The position numbers and the translations under genes were made by a program. The notes under the pieces are model-generated. The model saw only the letters and a list, made by a program, of their open reading frames with translations. It searched no databases and was not told where the DNA came from. From an uncultured Planctomycetaceae bacterium (GTDB lineage Bacteria > Planctomycetota > Planctomycetia > Pirellulales > UBA1268), in NCBI GenBank assembly GCA_903919035.1, contig CAIXGY010000108.1:1-55580 (forward strand): DNA of 55,580 bases, written 5' to 3'. Each line of letters opens with the position of its first letter. Within the stretch, counting starts at the first letter, position 1. This document shows, piece by piece, positions 36,111 through 45,964 of the stretch.

Positions 36111-37877
36111 ATGAATTGCCTGCGCGATCTCTGGGCGGTATTGGCGAACCGGCAACGCCGTGCCGCAGGGGGCGTGTTGCTGTTGATGGTTGTCGGCACG
36201 CTGCTGGAAACCCTCAACGTCGGGATGATCCTGCCCGCGTTGGCCGTGCTGACGGGTGACTCATCAGCCGTGCCTGCCGCGCTCCGCCCCTGGATCGGAT
36301 CGGTTGGCGACGACACGACGCCCCGCGCGGTGATCCTCGTGTTGCTCGGCCTCGTCGCGGTCTATGCGGTGAAATCCGCCTACCAACTCGGCGCCGCCTA
36401 TGCGTCCACGCGGTTCGCACAGAGCGTGCAGGCCGACACGAGCAACCGGCTGTTTTCCATCTTTCTCGCCCAGCCCTGGCAGTACCACCTCCAGACCAGT
36501 TCGAGCGCGATCCAGCATGCCATCAGCGAAACGCAGCAACTCACCCTGATCTGCAATCAGGTGATCCAGGTGCTCTCGGAACTGCTCGTGCTGGCAGGGT
36601 TGCTCGTGCTCCTGCTGGTGCTGGAGCCGCTCGGCACCGTCGTGGTGGGCGGCCTGCTCGGCCTCGCCTTTTGCGTGTTCGCCGCCGTCGCGCAACCGCT
36701 GACCCGCCGCTGGGCGGCGGCCCGTCGGCAGCACGCGCGGATGTTGATCGAGCAGACCCAGCAGGCCGTGGGCGGCGCCCGCGAGGTGAAGATCAGCGGC
36801 GCGGAACAGGAATTCCTCGCCCGGTTCCGCGTCCAGGCCGACGGCGTCGCCCGCATGGCCAGCCTCAAGGCACTGGTCGAACAATGCCCGCGGCAGATCT
36901 TCGAGCTGATCGCGCTGATCGCCCTCACGGTCCTTACCGTGACCCTGGCCGCGGAGGGCCGGCCGGCCCGCTCGCTGCTGCCCATGCTCGGGCTGTTCGC
37001 CACAGTCGCCTTCCGCATGCTGCCGTCGGTCAACCACACGGCCGTGTCCATGCAGCGACTGCATCAGTACGAGCCGATCCTCCGTTCCCTGCGCACGCAC
37101 CTGGCGCTCTCGGACTCCCTGCTCCCGCCGGCACCGACCCACTCGCGGCCGTTTCGTGATCAGATCCGCATCGAGAACGTGGTCTACCGCTACCCGGGAC
37201 GGAGCGAGCCGGCGCTGCGGGGCGTCGATCTCGAGATTCCGCGGGGCGCGAAGGTCGGCATCATCGGCGGCAGCGGCGCCGGCAAGAGCACGCTCGTGGA
37301 CGTCCTCCTCGGCCTGCTCGTGCCGTCCCAGGGCCGCGTGACCGTCGACGGCGTCGACGTCCACGACGACGTGCGTGGTTGGCAGTGGACCATCGGCTAC
37401 GTGCCACAGACGATCTACCTGGCCGACGACACCATCCGGCGCAACGTGGCATTCGGCGTTCCGGAGCGCTGCATCGACGACGACGCCGTCCGCCGCGCAT
37501 TGGCGGCCGCCCGCCTCGACGAATTCGTCGCCGACATGCCCGCCGGCATCGAGACGAGCGCCGGCGAGTGGGGCGCGGGGCTTTCCGGCGGCCAGCGTCA
37601 GCGGATCGGGATCGCCCGCGCCCTCTACATCGACCCGCAGCTGCTGGTGCTCGACGAGGCGACCAGCAGCCTCGACGGTGACACCGAACGCGAGGTGATG
37701 GCGGCGGTCGACGCGTTGCACGGCACCAAGACGCTCGTGATCGTGGCGCACCGATTGAGTACGGTGGCGAACTGCGACATCATCTACCGGGTCGAGGGGG
37801 GACGGGTGGTCAAGTCCGGCGCCTTTGCGGAGGTCGTGCCAGCCGGGGCCGGGGCGACGCAGGCCGACCTCGGGTGA
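36111..37877 (+). CDS. ABC exporter (fused permease/ATPase, MsbA-like)
   Basis: The 588-residue half-transporter dimerises in the inner membrane. Residues 1-330 form the six-helix exporter domain. Residues 345-588 form the ATPase with Walker A GGSGAGKST (~385), signature LSGGQRQR (~490), Walker B LLVLDEATSSLD and H-loop VAHRLS. VVYRYPGRSEPALRGVDLEI is the A-loop region. The start at 36111 gives a short cytoplasmic lead-in to TM1. The upstream UGM-like gene suggests a glycolipid or polysaccharide intermediate as cargo; a peptide or drug exporter is not excluded. Confidence 0.88.
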   Translation: MNCLRDLWAVLANRQRRAAGGVLLLMVVGTLLETLNVGMILPALAVLTGDSSAVPAALRPWIGSVGDDTTPRAVILVLLGLVAVYAVKSAYQLGAAYASTRFAQSVQADTSNRLFSIFLAQPWQYHLQTSSSAIQHAISETQQLTLICNQVIQVLSELLVLAGLLVLLLVLEPLGTVVVGGLLGLAFCVFAAVAQPLTRRWAAARRQHARMLIEQTQQAVGGAREVKISGAEQEFLARFRVQADGVARMASLKALVEQCPRQIFELIALIALTVLTVTLAAEGRPARSLLPMLGLFATVAFRMLPSVNHTAVSMQRLHQYEPILRSLRTHLALSDSLLPPAPTHSRPFRDQIRIENVVYRYPGRSEPALRGVDLEIPRGAKVGIIGGSGAGKSTLVDVLLGLLVPSQGRVTVDGVDVHDDVRGWQWTIGYVPQTIYLADDTIRRNVAFGVPERCIDDDAVRRALAAARLDEFVADMPAGIETSAGEWGAGLSGGQRQRIGIARALYIDPQLLVLDEATSSLDGDTEREVMAAVDALHGTKTLVIVAHRLSTVANCDIIYRVEGGRVVKSGAFAEVVPAGAGATQADLG

Positions 37878-37896
37878 CACGGGGCGTCCCGCGGCG

Positions 37897-38676
37897 TCAG
37901 GCTTCCGTCAGCCGGAACACCCGCCGCGCGTTGGCCGTCGTTGCCGCGGCCACCGCGTCGAGCGACTCGCCCCGGGCCAGCGCGAGGCACCGGGCCGTGT
38001 GGACGACGTTCGCCGGCTCGTTCCGCCGGCCCCGGAGCGGCTCCGGGGAGAGGAACGGGCTGTCGGTCTCCACGAGCAGCCGGTCGAGCGGCACCGTCTT
38101 CGCAACATCGCGGAGCGCCGTGGACGACCGGAACGTCACCATGCCGGCGAACCCCAGGCAGCAGCCGAGATCGACGGCCTCGGCGGCCTCGGCGGCCGTG
38201 CCGGTGAAGGAGTGGAGCAGTGGCACGAGCGGCCCGCGGGCGACGGCCTCGCGGAGCATGTCGAGCACGTCGCGGGTGCTTTCTCGCGTATGAATGACGA
38301 CGGGCAGCCCGTGCCGCTGCGCGAGCCGGAGGTGCCGGTCGAAGAACTCCCGCTGGAGTTCGCGCGGAGCGGTCGTGCGGTACCAGTCGAGTCCGGTTTC
38401 CCCCACCGCCGCCGCTCGGCCGGCAGCCACGAGTCGCTCGACCCGATCCCACTCGTCAATGCCGACCTCGGCGACGTCGTTGGGGTGCAGGCCGGCCGCC
38501 GCGACGATGCCCGGCTCCCGGGCTGCGAGATCGGACGCGGCCTCGCTGTCGGTCGCCCGGGTGCCGATCACCGCGAGTCCCGTCACGCCCGCCGTCCGCG
38601 CCCGCGCGAGCACGGCGTTGAGGTCCGCCCCGTAGCGCATCGGGTCAAGATGGCAATGACTGTCGAAGAACTGCAT
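37897..38676 (-). CDS. TatD-family metal-dependent hydrolase/DNase
   Basis: The 259-residue TIM-barrel phosphoesterase shows the TatD metal motif DSHCHLD (H7, H9), the metal-bridging Glu in AVGETGLDWYR, VVIHTRES, LLHSFTG and the C-terminal ETDSPFL. These enzymes cleave DNA 3' ends or D-Tyr-tRNA-like substrates, and the physiological role is unsettled. ATG 38676. It is transcribed toward the ABC exporter (convergent) and follows the unknown 146-residue gene by 23 bases. Confidence 0.9.
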   Translation of the reverse strand: MQFFDSHCHLDPMRYGADLNAVLARARTAGVTGLAVIGTRATDSEAASDLAAREPGIVAAAGLHPNDVAEVGIDEWDRVERLVAAGRAAAVGETGLDWYRTTAPRELQREFFDRHLRLAQRHGLPVVIHTRESTRDVLDMLREAVARGPLVPLLHSFTGTAAEAAEAVDLGCCLGFAGMVTFRSSTALRDVAKTVPLDRLLVETDSPFLSPEPLRGRRNEPANVVHTARCLALARGESLDAVAAATTANARRVFRLTEA

Positions 38677-38699
38677 CGTCGGGCCACTTCCGGCCGGCG

Positions 38700-39140
38700 T
38701 CAGCCGGGCTGGCCGGCCAGTCCGGCCCGCAATCGCGCAGCCAGGTCGGCGAGCCGGTCGGTGTGCCGACGCGTGGTAGCCGCGGCCTGGGTCGCCAGTT
38801 CGCGGGCCGCGGCGTCGTCCTGGGTGGCGGCGATGCAGTCGAGTTCGCCCAGTTGCCTCCGCAGGCCGTCGAGCAGTCGGGGCATGAGGGCGGCCAGGTC
38901 GGAATCGTGCCAGCCCGTGAAGGCGAGCGGGTAGCCGGGTCGCGGCACGGCCACCTCGCGATCCGCGAGAATCTCCGCCGCACGGGCGACAACGTCCTTG
39001 TGGGCGGCCGCCAGATCCCCGAGGACCCTCCGCACGTCGTCGGGGCCGGGGTAGGTCGTGAGCCCGCAATCGGCGAGATACATGACCGCCGAGGAGTCGA
39101 GCACGGCGACGAGACGGGCGAGTTGGTCGATGGCGGGCAT
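38700..39140 (-). CDS. Unknown helical protein
   Basis: The 146-residue product is not recognised. It is predicted mostly alpha-helical and soluble, starting MPAIDQLARLVAVLDSSAVM, with an aromatic stretch PGYPLAFTGWHDSDLAALM in the middle and an Ala/Arg-rich helical C-terminus. AGGAG lies eight bases before ATG 39140, so translation is credible. It lies between nuoN and tatD on the same strand and might be the last gene of the complex I transcript, which says little about function. Confidence 0.6.
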   Translation of the reverse strand: MPAIDQLARLVAVLDSSAVMYLADCGLTTYPGPDDVRRVLGDLAAAHKDVVARAAEILADREVAVPRPGYPLAFTGWHDSDLAALMPRLLDGLRRQLGELDCIAATQDDAAARELATQAAATTRRHTDRLADLAARLRAGLAGQPG

Positions 39141-39151
39141 GTGTCTCGCTC

Positions 39152-40756
39152 CTACTGCACCAGGCCGCCGGCACGGAGGGCGGCGTCGTACAGGCCCGAC
39201 CAGAAGACGCCCAACACCAGCACCGGCACCGCAAGCGCCGTCACGACCGCGCCGGGCAGCGACACGAGCGGGAATGGCTCGTCCCCTCGTTCGGCTGGCG
39301 GATCGAAGGTCATGACCTTCAGCACGCGGAGGTAGTAGAAGAGGCTGATGACGGTGTTGAGCCCTCCCACCACGAGCAGCACGAGCATGAGGGGCGACTC
39401 GGTGCCGGCCCGGATCGCCTGGACGAGCGCCGAGAAGATCAGGAACTTGGCGACGAAGCCGGCCAGTGGCGGCAGGCCGATGAGGCTCACGAGCACGACA
39501 GCCGTCGCCACGACGATGCCGGGACTCGACCGCACGAGCCCCGCATAGGCCGAAATCTCCTCGCTTCGCAGCCTGTTGCGCAGGAGGGCCACGATCGCGA
39601 ACGCTGCGAGGTTCATGAACAGGTAGGTGCCGAGGTAGAACGCCAGGGCGGCCACGGCGTCGCGGGCCGGGCCGCCACCGACGCCCTGGAGAGCGAGGGC
39701 CGCCGCCCCACCCATCATGAGATAGCCGGCGTGGGCGATCGTCGAATACGCGAGCAGCCGCTTCATGTTCGTCTGCCCGTAGGCGGCGAGGTTGCCGAGC
39801 GTGCAGGTCACGGCGGCCATGGCGGCCACGAGATACACGACGAACTGCCTGACGTTCGCGAGGCCCGATGCAAACTCGGGGCCCGCAGCCGCGATCGCCG
39901 GATCACCGAGCGCGAGGCCCACCCTCAGGAGCAGGGCCAGGGCCGCGGCCTTGCTCGCGACCGACAAAAACGCCCCCACCTCGGCGGCGGCCCCTTCGAA
40001 AACGTCGGGACACCAGAAGTGGAACGGCACGGCCGACAGCTTGAACGCCAGCCCTGCGGCCACCATCAGGCCACCGAGCACGAGCACCAGCGTGGGGGCG
40101 CCGGGCGACCCGACCACCCGGGCAAGTTCCGCGGCGACGCTCGGCAGGTGGCAGACGCCGAGGACGCCGGCCAACAGGCTGATTCCGTAGAGCATGATCC
40201 CGGCCGCACCGGCACCGTACACGGCGTACTTGAGGGCGGCCTCGGAGGCGGCCTTTCGCCCCTTGAGAATGCCGGCGAGGGCGTATGACGGCACGCTCGC
40301 CATTTCCACCGCCATGAAGATGGTGAGCAGATGGTTGGCCGATGCCATGAGGCACATGCCGAGCGTGGCCCCGATCACGAGCGTGTAGAAGTCGGCGCCG
40401 TCCTCGCGATCGGGGATTCCCGAGACCTTCGTGAACACGACGTACATGACCAGGAAGCCACCCAGCAGGAGCCGGATCCAACACGTGAGCGAGTCGACCA
40501 CGAGCAGACCGCCGAAGAGCTCGACCGGGGCGGCGCCGGCCGCGAGGCCCCGAAAATCGACCCAGGCATACCAGGTGGCGAACGCCACACCCCCCAGGGC
40601 CACGATCCCCGAATCCAGCCAGCGGAGCACCGGCAGCATTCGGCACAGAAGCACGAGCACGACCGTCGCCGCGAGGGCGAGCTCCACGCGGAAGTGCGGC
40701 AACGACACGCCGAGCGTGTCGGAGAGCGTGCCGGTGAGGAGGGCGCCGAGATCCAC
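39152..40756 (-). CDS. nuoN: NADH-quinone oxidoreductase subunit N
   Basis: This 534-residue antiporter-like membrane subunit of complex I starts at GTG 40756. The proton-channel signature is visible: AVEMASVPSYALAGILKGRK, KYAVYGAGAAGIMLYG, KLSAVPFHFWCPDVFEGAA, and YSTIAHAGYLMMG. About 14 hydrophobic segments are expected. It is the last nuo gene of the cluster, 25 bases after nuoM. Confidence 0.94.
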   Translation of the reverse strand: MDLGALLTGTLSDTLGVSLPHFRVELALAATVVLVLLCRMLPVLRWLDSGIVALGGVAFATWYAWVDFRGLAAGAAPVELFGGLLVVDSLTCWIRLLLGGFLVMYVVFTKVSGIPDREDGADFYTLVIGATLGMCLMASANHLLTIFMAVEMASVPSYALAGILKGRKAASEAALKYAVYGAGAAGIMLYGISLLAGVLGVCHLPSVAAELARVVGSPGAPTLVLVLGGLMVAAGLAFKLSAVPFHFWCPDVFEGAAAEVGAFLSVASKAAALALLLRVGLALGDPAIAAAGPEFASGLANVRQFVVYLVAAMAAVTCTLGNLAAYGQTNMKRLLAYSTIAHAGYLMMGGAAALALQGVGGGPARDAVAALAFYLGTYLFMNLAAFAIVALLRNRLRSEEISAYAGLVRSSPGIVVATAVVLVSLIGLPPLAGFVAKFLIFSALVQAIRAGTESPLMLVLLVVGGLNTVISLFYYLRVLKVMTFDPPAERGDEPFPLVSLPGAVVTALAVPVLVLGVFWSGLYDAALRAGGLVQ

Positions 40757-40781
40757 GGTGGGGTTCCTGTGACTGGTGCGG

Positions 40782-42571
40782 TCAGCGGATCGGAGTCGCG
40801 GCCGCCGTGCCGGCCAGCGGCGGCTGGGCCGCCGGGGCGTCGGGCTTCACGGCCCGCGTCCAGTCGGCCAGCGTCGCCACCTGCTGGTTCACGGAGGGCG
40901 TCACGTAGTTGAAGATCGTCTGCGGCGCCACGCCGAAGAGGATCGCGAGAAACACCAGCGGCGTCGCGATCGCAAGTTCACGACCGGTAATCGGCGTCAG
41001 GTGATCGCCGTGCGGCCCCTTGTATTCGGCCCCCAGGTACACCCGCTGGATGGCCCAGAGGATGTAGGCGGCCGTGAGGATCACCGTGAACGCAGAGACG
41101 ACGGCCAGCACGCGGCTGTAGTTCCATGCGGACAGGGTCACGAGCACCTCGCCGATGAAACCGCACAGGCCCGGCAGCCCGAGGCCGGCGAAGAACACCG
41201 CAACCGCGAGCCCCGAGTAGACGGGCATGCGGTTGAAGATGCCGCCGAATTCCTCCAGGTTGCGGTGGTGCACGCGGTCGTAGAGCACGCCGACCATGAA
41301 GAACATGCCGGCCGACGAGATGCCGTGGGCCAGCATTTGGAACATGGCGCCGTTCACGCCCTGGGCCCAGAAGTCGGGATTGAAACCGTTGGCGGCCACC
41401 GCGCTCCACACGCCGAGGCCGAGCATGACGTAGCCCATGTGGCTCACCGAACTGTAGGCCACCATCCGCTTGAAGTCCTTCTGGGCCAGCGCCGCGAAGG
41501 CACCGTAGACCATCGACACGACGCCCAGGCCGCACACGAGCCAGGCCAACGACAGACCCGCGCCCGGGCAGATCGGATAGCAGATCCGCAAGATGCCGTA
41601 GCCGCCGAGCTTGAGGAGCACGCCGGCGAGAATCATGGAGATCGGCGTGGGGGCCTCGACGTGCGCATCGGGCAGCCAGGTGTGCACCGGCACCACCGGC
41701 ACCTTGATCACGAAGCCGATGAGCAGCAGGAGGAAGGCCCACGTCTCCAGGCTCATGCCCCAGAGGCTCACGGCGGCGAACGGCGACTTCGGCAACTGGC
41801 CGAGCTGGGCCAGTGCCAGCAGGTTGAACGTGTGGAGCGGGCCCTCGTGCCTCTGGATCGCCTCGACCGCCCGGGCGGTGCCGGCCTCACCGAGCCCGGG
41901 GGCGATCACGTGCGCCGCTTGCAACTGGCTCGGCGAAAGCTGCTTGAGGTCGCTCGTGAAGTAGAGCATCAGGATCGCGATCAGCATGAGCACGCTGCCG
42001 AGCAGCGTGTAGAGGAAGAACTTGATCGCGGCGTACTCGCGGCGCGGCCCGCCCCAGATGCCAATGAGGAAGTACATCGGCAGGAGCATGACCTCCCAGA
42101 ACACGTAGAACAGGAAGAAGTCGAGCGACACGAACACTCCGAGCATCCCCGTCTCCAGGAGCAGGAACAGCACGTGGTAGGCCTTCACGTGCTTCGTGAT
42201 GGGCCAGCTGGCCGCTGCGGCCACATCGACAGGAACGTGGTCAGCACCACCAGCGGCATGCTGATGCCGTCCACCCCCAGCAAATATTCGATCCCGAAGG
42301 CCGGAATCCAGGGCCGCTGCACGACGCACTGCATACCCGCGTCACCGACGATGAACTGGCCCGGACCGGCGGCGCCAAACAAGGTCGGCCAGGCCATCCA
42401 GAGCGAGAGCACGAACACCACGGCCGTGGTCGCCAGCGTGATCCAGCGAACGGCCTCCTCGCGGGCCTTGGGAATGATCGGCAGCGACAACACGGCTGCC
42501 ACAAGGGCCGGCAGGAAGACGAGCAGCGTGAGTGGCCAGAAGGCGGGCTGGGCGAGCGTGTCGGCGGTCAT
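40782..42571 (-). CDS. nuoM: NADH-quinone oxidoreductase subunit M, apparent frameshift
   Basis: NuoM is a proton-pumping antiporter-like subunit. The N-terminal part starts at ATG 42571 (MTADTLAQPAFWPLTLLVFL ... LLGVDGISMPLVVLTTFLSM) and would stop at 42185. The rest continues in another frame from about 42222 (ASWPITKHVKAYHVLFLLLE ... to the stop at 40782). Restoring one base at about 42221 (TGTGG(G)CC on the minus strand) gives a continuous FLSMWAAAASWPITKHV, matching the family. Downstream motifs, including FFLFYVFWEVMLLPMYFLIG and KVPVVPVHTWLPDAHVEAPT, are intact. No canonical slippery heptamer is present, so a sequencing or assembly indel, or a recent mutation, is more likely than programmed shifting. 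Confidence 0.85.
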
Positions 42572-42627
42572 GACGTGATCCGTGTGGCAGTGGAGGCGGT
42601 TGCGGGGCGGGTGCGAAAAAACCGGGG

Positions 42628-44895
42628 CTACCCGGCGTGCGAGACCCTCATGAACAGGCTCGCGAGCACGAACAGGGCCACGGTGGCCAGGGCGATGAAG
42701 ACGACGTATTGCCGGAGTCGGCCGGTCTGCAGCCGCTTGAGGGCGATGCCGGCGTTCCATGTGGCATTGGCCGTGGCATTCACGAGCCCGTCCACGAGCG
42801 TGCGGTCGATCCACGCGTCGATGCCGGCGAGCCCGCGGGCCGTCCAGGCGAGGCCGTCGATGATCCGGTCGATGATGCCCCGGTCGGCACCGCTGGCGAG
42901 CTGCGCGATCCCGAGCGCGGGCACCACGAAGATCGCCTTGTAGAGCTCGTCGAAGTACCAGCGGCCGGCGAGGAACGCGTACACCGGACGGAAGATGGTG
43001 GCCACGACGTCCGGCGACACGAGCCGCCAGAGATACATGACCGCCGCGAGGGCGACACCCGCCAACGCCGTGCCGAACGCCGTCCAGGTCGCGGCCCGAT
43101 GGATCGCCTCGGCGTGGCTCAGGTGCTCGGCCGGATACGTGAGCGTCTGCCCGAAGGCGAATCCGCCCGTCAGCCCCTCGGCGGTGCCGGCGGGGCGGGC
43201 CTGCTCGAGCAGATTCGCAATCCCGAAGGTGCCGATCGTCCACCCGGCGGCGACCGCCAGCACCGACAGCACGACGAGCGGGGCCACCATCACCGTCGGC
43301 GATTCGTGGGCGTGTTCGTGGACGTGATGGTCGCGGGGCTCACCGGCGAACGTCATGAACCAGAGCCGGAACATGTAGAAGGCCGTGAGGGCGGCACCAC
43401 CGGCGACGGCGTAGAAGAGGACGGAGTGCCGCGGATTGGCCTGGGCGAAGGAGAGCGCCTGGGCGAGGATCGAATCCTTCGAGTAGTAGCCCGACAGGCC
43501 GATCACGAAGGGAATGCCCGCGCCGATGATCGCGAGGCACCCGACGAGCATCGTGTAGGCCGTCCACGGCATGACCCTGGCGAGGCCGCCCATCTTCCGC
43601 ATGTCATTCGTGTGACAGGCATGGATCACCGACCCCGAGCAGAGGAAGAGCAGGCTCTTGAAGAAGGCATGGGTGACGAGGTGAAAAAGACCCGCCACCC
43701 AGCCGCCGACGCCGAGGGCGAGCATCATGTAGCCGAGCTGGCTGACCGTCGAGTAGGCGAGCACCCGCTTGATGTCATTCGCAACGAGGGCGATCGTGGC
43801 CGCGATGAAGAGCGTGATCGCGCCGGTGTAGGCGATCACAAGCAGCACGTCAGGGGAGAGCACGGGAAAGAACCGCCCCACCAGGTAGACGCCCGCGGCC
43901 ACCATCGTGGCCGAGTGCACGAGCGCGGAGACCGGTGTCGGCCCCTCCATCGCATCCGGGAGCCAGACGAACAACGGAAACTGGGCGCTCTTCCCCACGC
44001 AGCCGCAGAAGATGCCGACGCCGGCGATAAAAAGCAGCCAGTTGGTCATGCTCGCGGGAACCACGAGCGCGTGGTCCGGTGCGGGACGCACGGCGGCGAA
44101 CATGTCGGTGAATTGCAGCGTGCCGAGGGCTCCCCACAGGGCCATCAGGCCGATGAGCATCCCGAAGTCGCCGACGCGATTGACGATGAACGCCTTGTTG
44201 GCGGCGTTCGAGGCGCTCTTCCGCTCGTAATAGAAGCCGATGAGAAACCAGGAACAGATGCCGACGAGTTCCCAGAACACGAACACCATCGCGAGGTTGC
44301 CCGCGATCACGATGCCGAACATCGAGAAGCAGAACAGCGACAGGGCCTGGAAGAATCGCGGAAACCGGCCGGGACGGTGGAGATGACCGCCGGTGGAGAG
44401 GTGAACCTCATGGTCGGTCACGTCGTGGAGCTCGTCGTGCATGTAGCCCGACGCGTAGACGTGGATGCAGGTCGCGATGAACGCCACCACCACGAACATG
44501 AGCACGGTCAGGGAGTCGATGTACCAGCCGATGGACAGCTTCAGCTTTCCGCCCTGATAGAGCGTGTACCAGTCGCCGGAGTAGGCCGGCGGGGCGTCCG
44601 CGGCGTGCCCATGGTGGCCCGCCGCATGGCCGCCGTGCTCGTCCTGCCCGGCAGCGGCATGGGCGTCGCCGTGGTGCCCGTGGGCCGGGGCCGTCACGGG
44701 GTGCACGGCGAGCCACGTTCCCGCAGCCATGAGCGAGAGCATCAGCGACGTCACGATGGCCGCGGTCGCCACCCAGGCGGCATTCTTCCCGTGCTTGCCC
44801 ATCCGCGGGCCGAAGAACAGGATGGCCACGAACGACGCGAGCGGCACGAGCCACGCAAGCCCGAGGAGCAGCGGCAGGCGGACGGCGGGATCCAT
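42628..44895 (-). CDS. nuoL: NADH-quinone oxidoreductase subunit L, with His-rich loop
   Basis: The 755-residue distal proton-pumping subunit has VFWELVGICSWFLIGFYYER, NRVGDFGMLIG, KSAQFPLFVWLPDAMEGPTP (the TM7 lysine helix) and LIHSATM-like VHSATMVAAGVY. The C-terminal lateral helix region is present (to residue 755). Unusual is a His/Ala/Gly-rich insertion at about residues 70-105 (HGHHGDAHAAAGQDEHGG ...), after the first two membrane segments. It is 56 bases upstream of nuoM and eight downstream of nuoK. Confidence 0.95.
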   Translation of the reverse strand: MDPAVRLPLLLGLAWLVPLASFVAILFFGPRMGKHGKNAAWVATAAIVTSLMLSLMAAGTWLAVHPVTAPAHGHHGDAHAAAGQDEHGGHAAGHHGHAADAPPAYSGDWYTLYQGGKLKLSIGWYIDSLTVLMFVVVAFIATCIHVYASGYMHDELHDVTDHEVHLSTGGHLHRPGRFPRFFQALSLFCFSMFGIVIAGNLAMVFVFWELVGICSWFLIGFYYERKSASNAANKAFIVNRVGDFGMLIGLMALWGALGTLQFTDMFAAVRPAPDHALVVPASMTNWLLFIAGVGIFCGCVGKSAQFPLFVWLPDAMEGPTPVSALVHSATMVAAGVYLVGRFFPVLSPDVLLVIAYTGAITLFIAATIALVANDIKRVLAYSTVSQLGYMMLALGVGGWVAGLFHLVTHAFFKSLLFLCSGSVIHACHTNDMRKMGGLARVMPWTAYTMLVGCLAIIGAGIPFVIGLSGYYSKDSILAQALSFAQANPRHSVLFYAVAGGAALTAFYMFRLWFMTFAGEPRDHHVHEHAHESPTVMVAPLVVLSVLAVAAGWTIGTFGIANLLEQARPAGTAEGLTGGFAFGQTLTYPAEHLSHAEAIHRAATWTAFGTALAGVALAAVMYLWRLVSPDVVATIFRPVYAFLAGRWYFDELYKAIFVVPALGIAQLASGADRGIIDRIIDGLAWTARGLAGIDAWIDRTLVDGLVNATANATWNAGIALKRLQTGRLRQYVVFIALATVALFVLASLFMRVSHAG

Positions 44896-44903
44896 GTGGT
44901 GCG

Positions 44904-45272
44904 TCAGCCCTTCAGGTCGTCGGCGCGGTCGACGTCGACCGTCGCGTGGTTGTTGTAGAAGTTAAGCGTGATGGCCAACGCCACCGCGGCCTCGGCCGCC
45001 GCGAGCAGGATCACGAACAGGGCGATGATCTGCCCGTCGAGCCCCAGCGACCGCGCCCCGTCGGCCTGCAGATAGGGAGACGCGAAGGCCACGAAGTTGA
45101 CGTTGGCCCCGTTGAGCACGAGTTCGATCCCCATGAGCACGCCCAGGGCGTTCCGCTTCACCGCCATGCACGCCACACCGGCCACGAACAGGACCGCGCC
45201 CACGACGAGATAGTGGGCCACGCTCACGGGGCCGACGAGGGTTGCCAGCGGCAGGACGGTAAGCCCGGTCAT
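44904..45272 (-). CDS. nuoK: NADH-quinone oxidoreductase subunit K
   Basis: The 122-residue subunit has three membrane segments. The conserved membrane glutamates lie in LMGIELVLNGANVNFVAF and ILLAAAEAAVALAITLNFY. It has about 20 more N-terminal residues than E. coli NuoK (100). Its ATG overlaps the nuoJ stop (ATGA), showing translational coupling. Confidence 0.94.
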   Translation of the reverse strand: MTGLTVLPLATLVGPVSVAHYLVVGAVLFVAGVACMAVKRNALGVLMGIELVLNGANVNFVAFASPYLQADGARSLGLDGQIIALFVILLAAAEAAVALAITLNFYNNHATVDVDRADDLKG

Positions 45273-45964
45273 ACGGAACCTCCCGTGAGCACCGAGGCCG
45301 CACGCCCCGCGCTGCGGCCGATCGCGGCGTGTTCCGCGACCGCAGTCGGGGGCTCGGCCGACGCCGCAACCTCGATCGCCCGCGGCGTCTTCCGCCGCTT
45401 GGCCCGGGCGAGGTAGGCCGCGCCGACGAGCACGACGAGCAGGTGGACCGACACGATCTCGAAAGGCAGGAGGTAGCCGCTCCTCACCGCCGCCGCGGGC
45501 GCGTTGGCGGGCGGCGCATCCACCCGGACGCCGACCAGCGCCATCCCGATCGGCGTGGCGGCCGGCTCGGTGAGCCGGTGCGACCCGGGCTGTCGCCAGG
45601 CCTCGACCGACAGACCCGCCGTCACGAGCAAACCGAACAGCCCGAGGCCCACGATCGTCGCCAGGGCCCGGTCACCGGCCGTCGTCTTGATCGACACGAA
45701 GGGCGCCTGGGCCGTGAGCATCACGCCGAACACGAGCAAGACGAGCGTGCCGCCGACGTAAATCATGAGTTGCATCGCGCCCACGAACTCGGCGCCCGCC
45801 AGGAAAAACAGGCCGGCCGTCGCCCCGAGCGAGAGCACGAGGTAGAGCGCCATCCGCACGACGTTGTCGGCCGCCACGACGGCGATCGCTCCGCCACACG
45901 CGACGGCCGCAAACAGGAGGAAAAAGACGGCGTGCCAGTCGATGGCGGCGAGCGTCGGAATCAT
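45269..45964 (-). CDS. nuoJ: NADH-quinone oxidoreductase subunit J
   Basis: The 231-residue membrane subunit has five expected helices. The conserved third-helix signature reads EFVGAMQLMIYVGGTLVLLV, including the pi-bulge region linked to conformational change. A long loop with VRVDAPPANAPAAAV lies between helices 4 and 5, and the C-terminal tail is hydrophilic. Four-base overlaps join it to nuoH upstream and nuoK downstream. Confidence 0.93.
   Translation of the reverse strand: MIPTLAAIDWHAVFFLLFAAVACGGAIAVVAADNVVRMALYLVLSLGATAGLFFLAGAEFVGAMQLMIYVGGTLVLLVFGVMLTAQAPFVSIKTTAGDRALATIVGLGLFGLLVTAGLSVEAWRQPGSHRLTEPAATPIGMALVGVRVDAPPANAPAAAVRSGYLLPFEIVSVHLLVVLVGAAYLARAKRRKTPRAIEVAASAEPPTAVAEHAAIGRSAGRAASVLTGGSV

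Noticed and set aside
42180-42260. Programmed ribosomal frameshift in nuoM
   Set aside because: No X XXY YYZ slippery heptamer or evident downstream pseudoknot; a one-base deletion explains the data more simply.
42637-44958. 773-residue plus-strand open frame opposite nuoL
   Set aside because: Antisense shadow of a conserved membrane protein; the translation is almost entirely charged residues.
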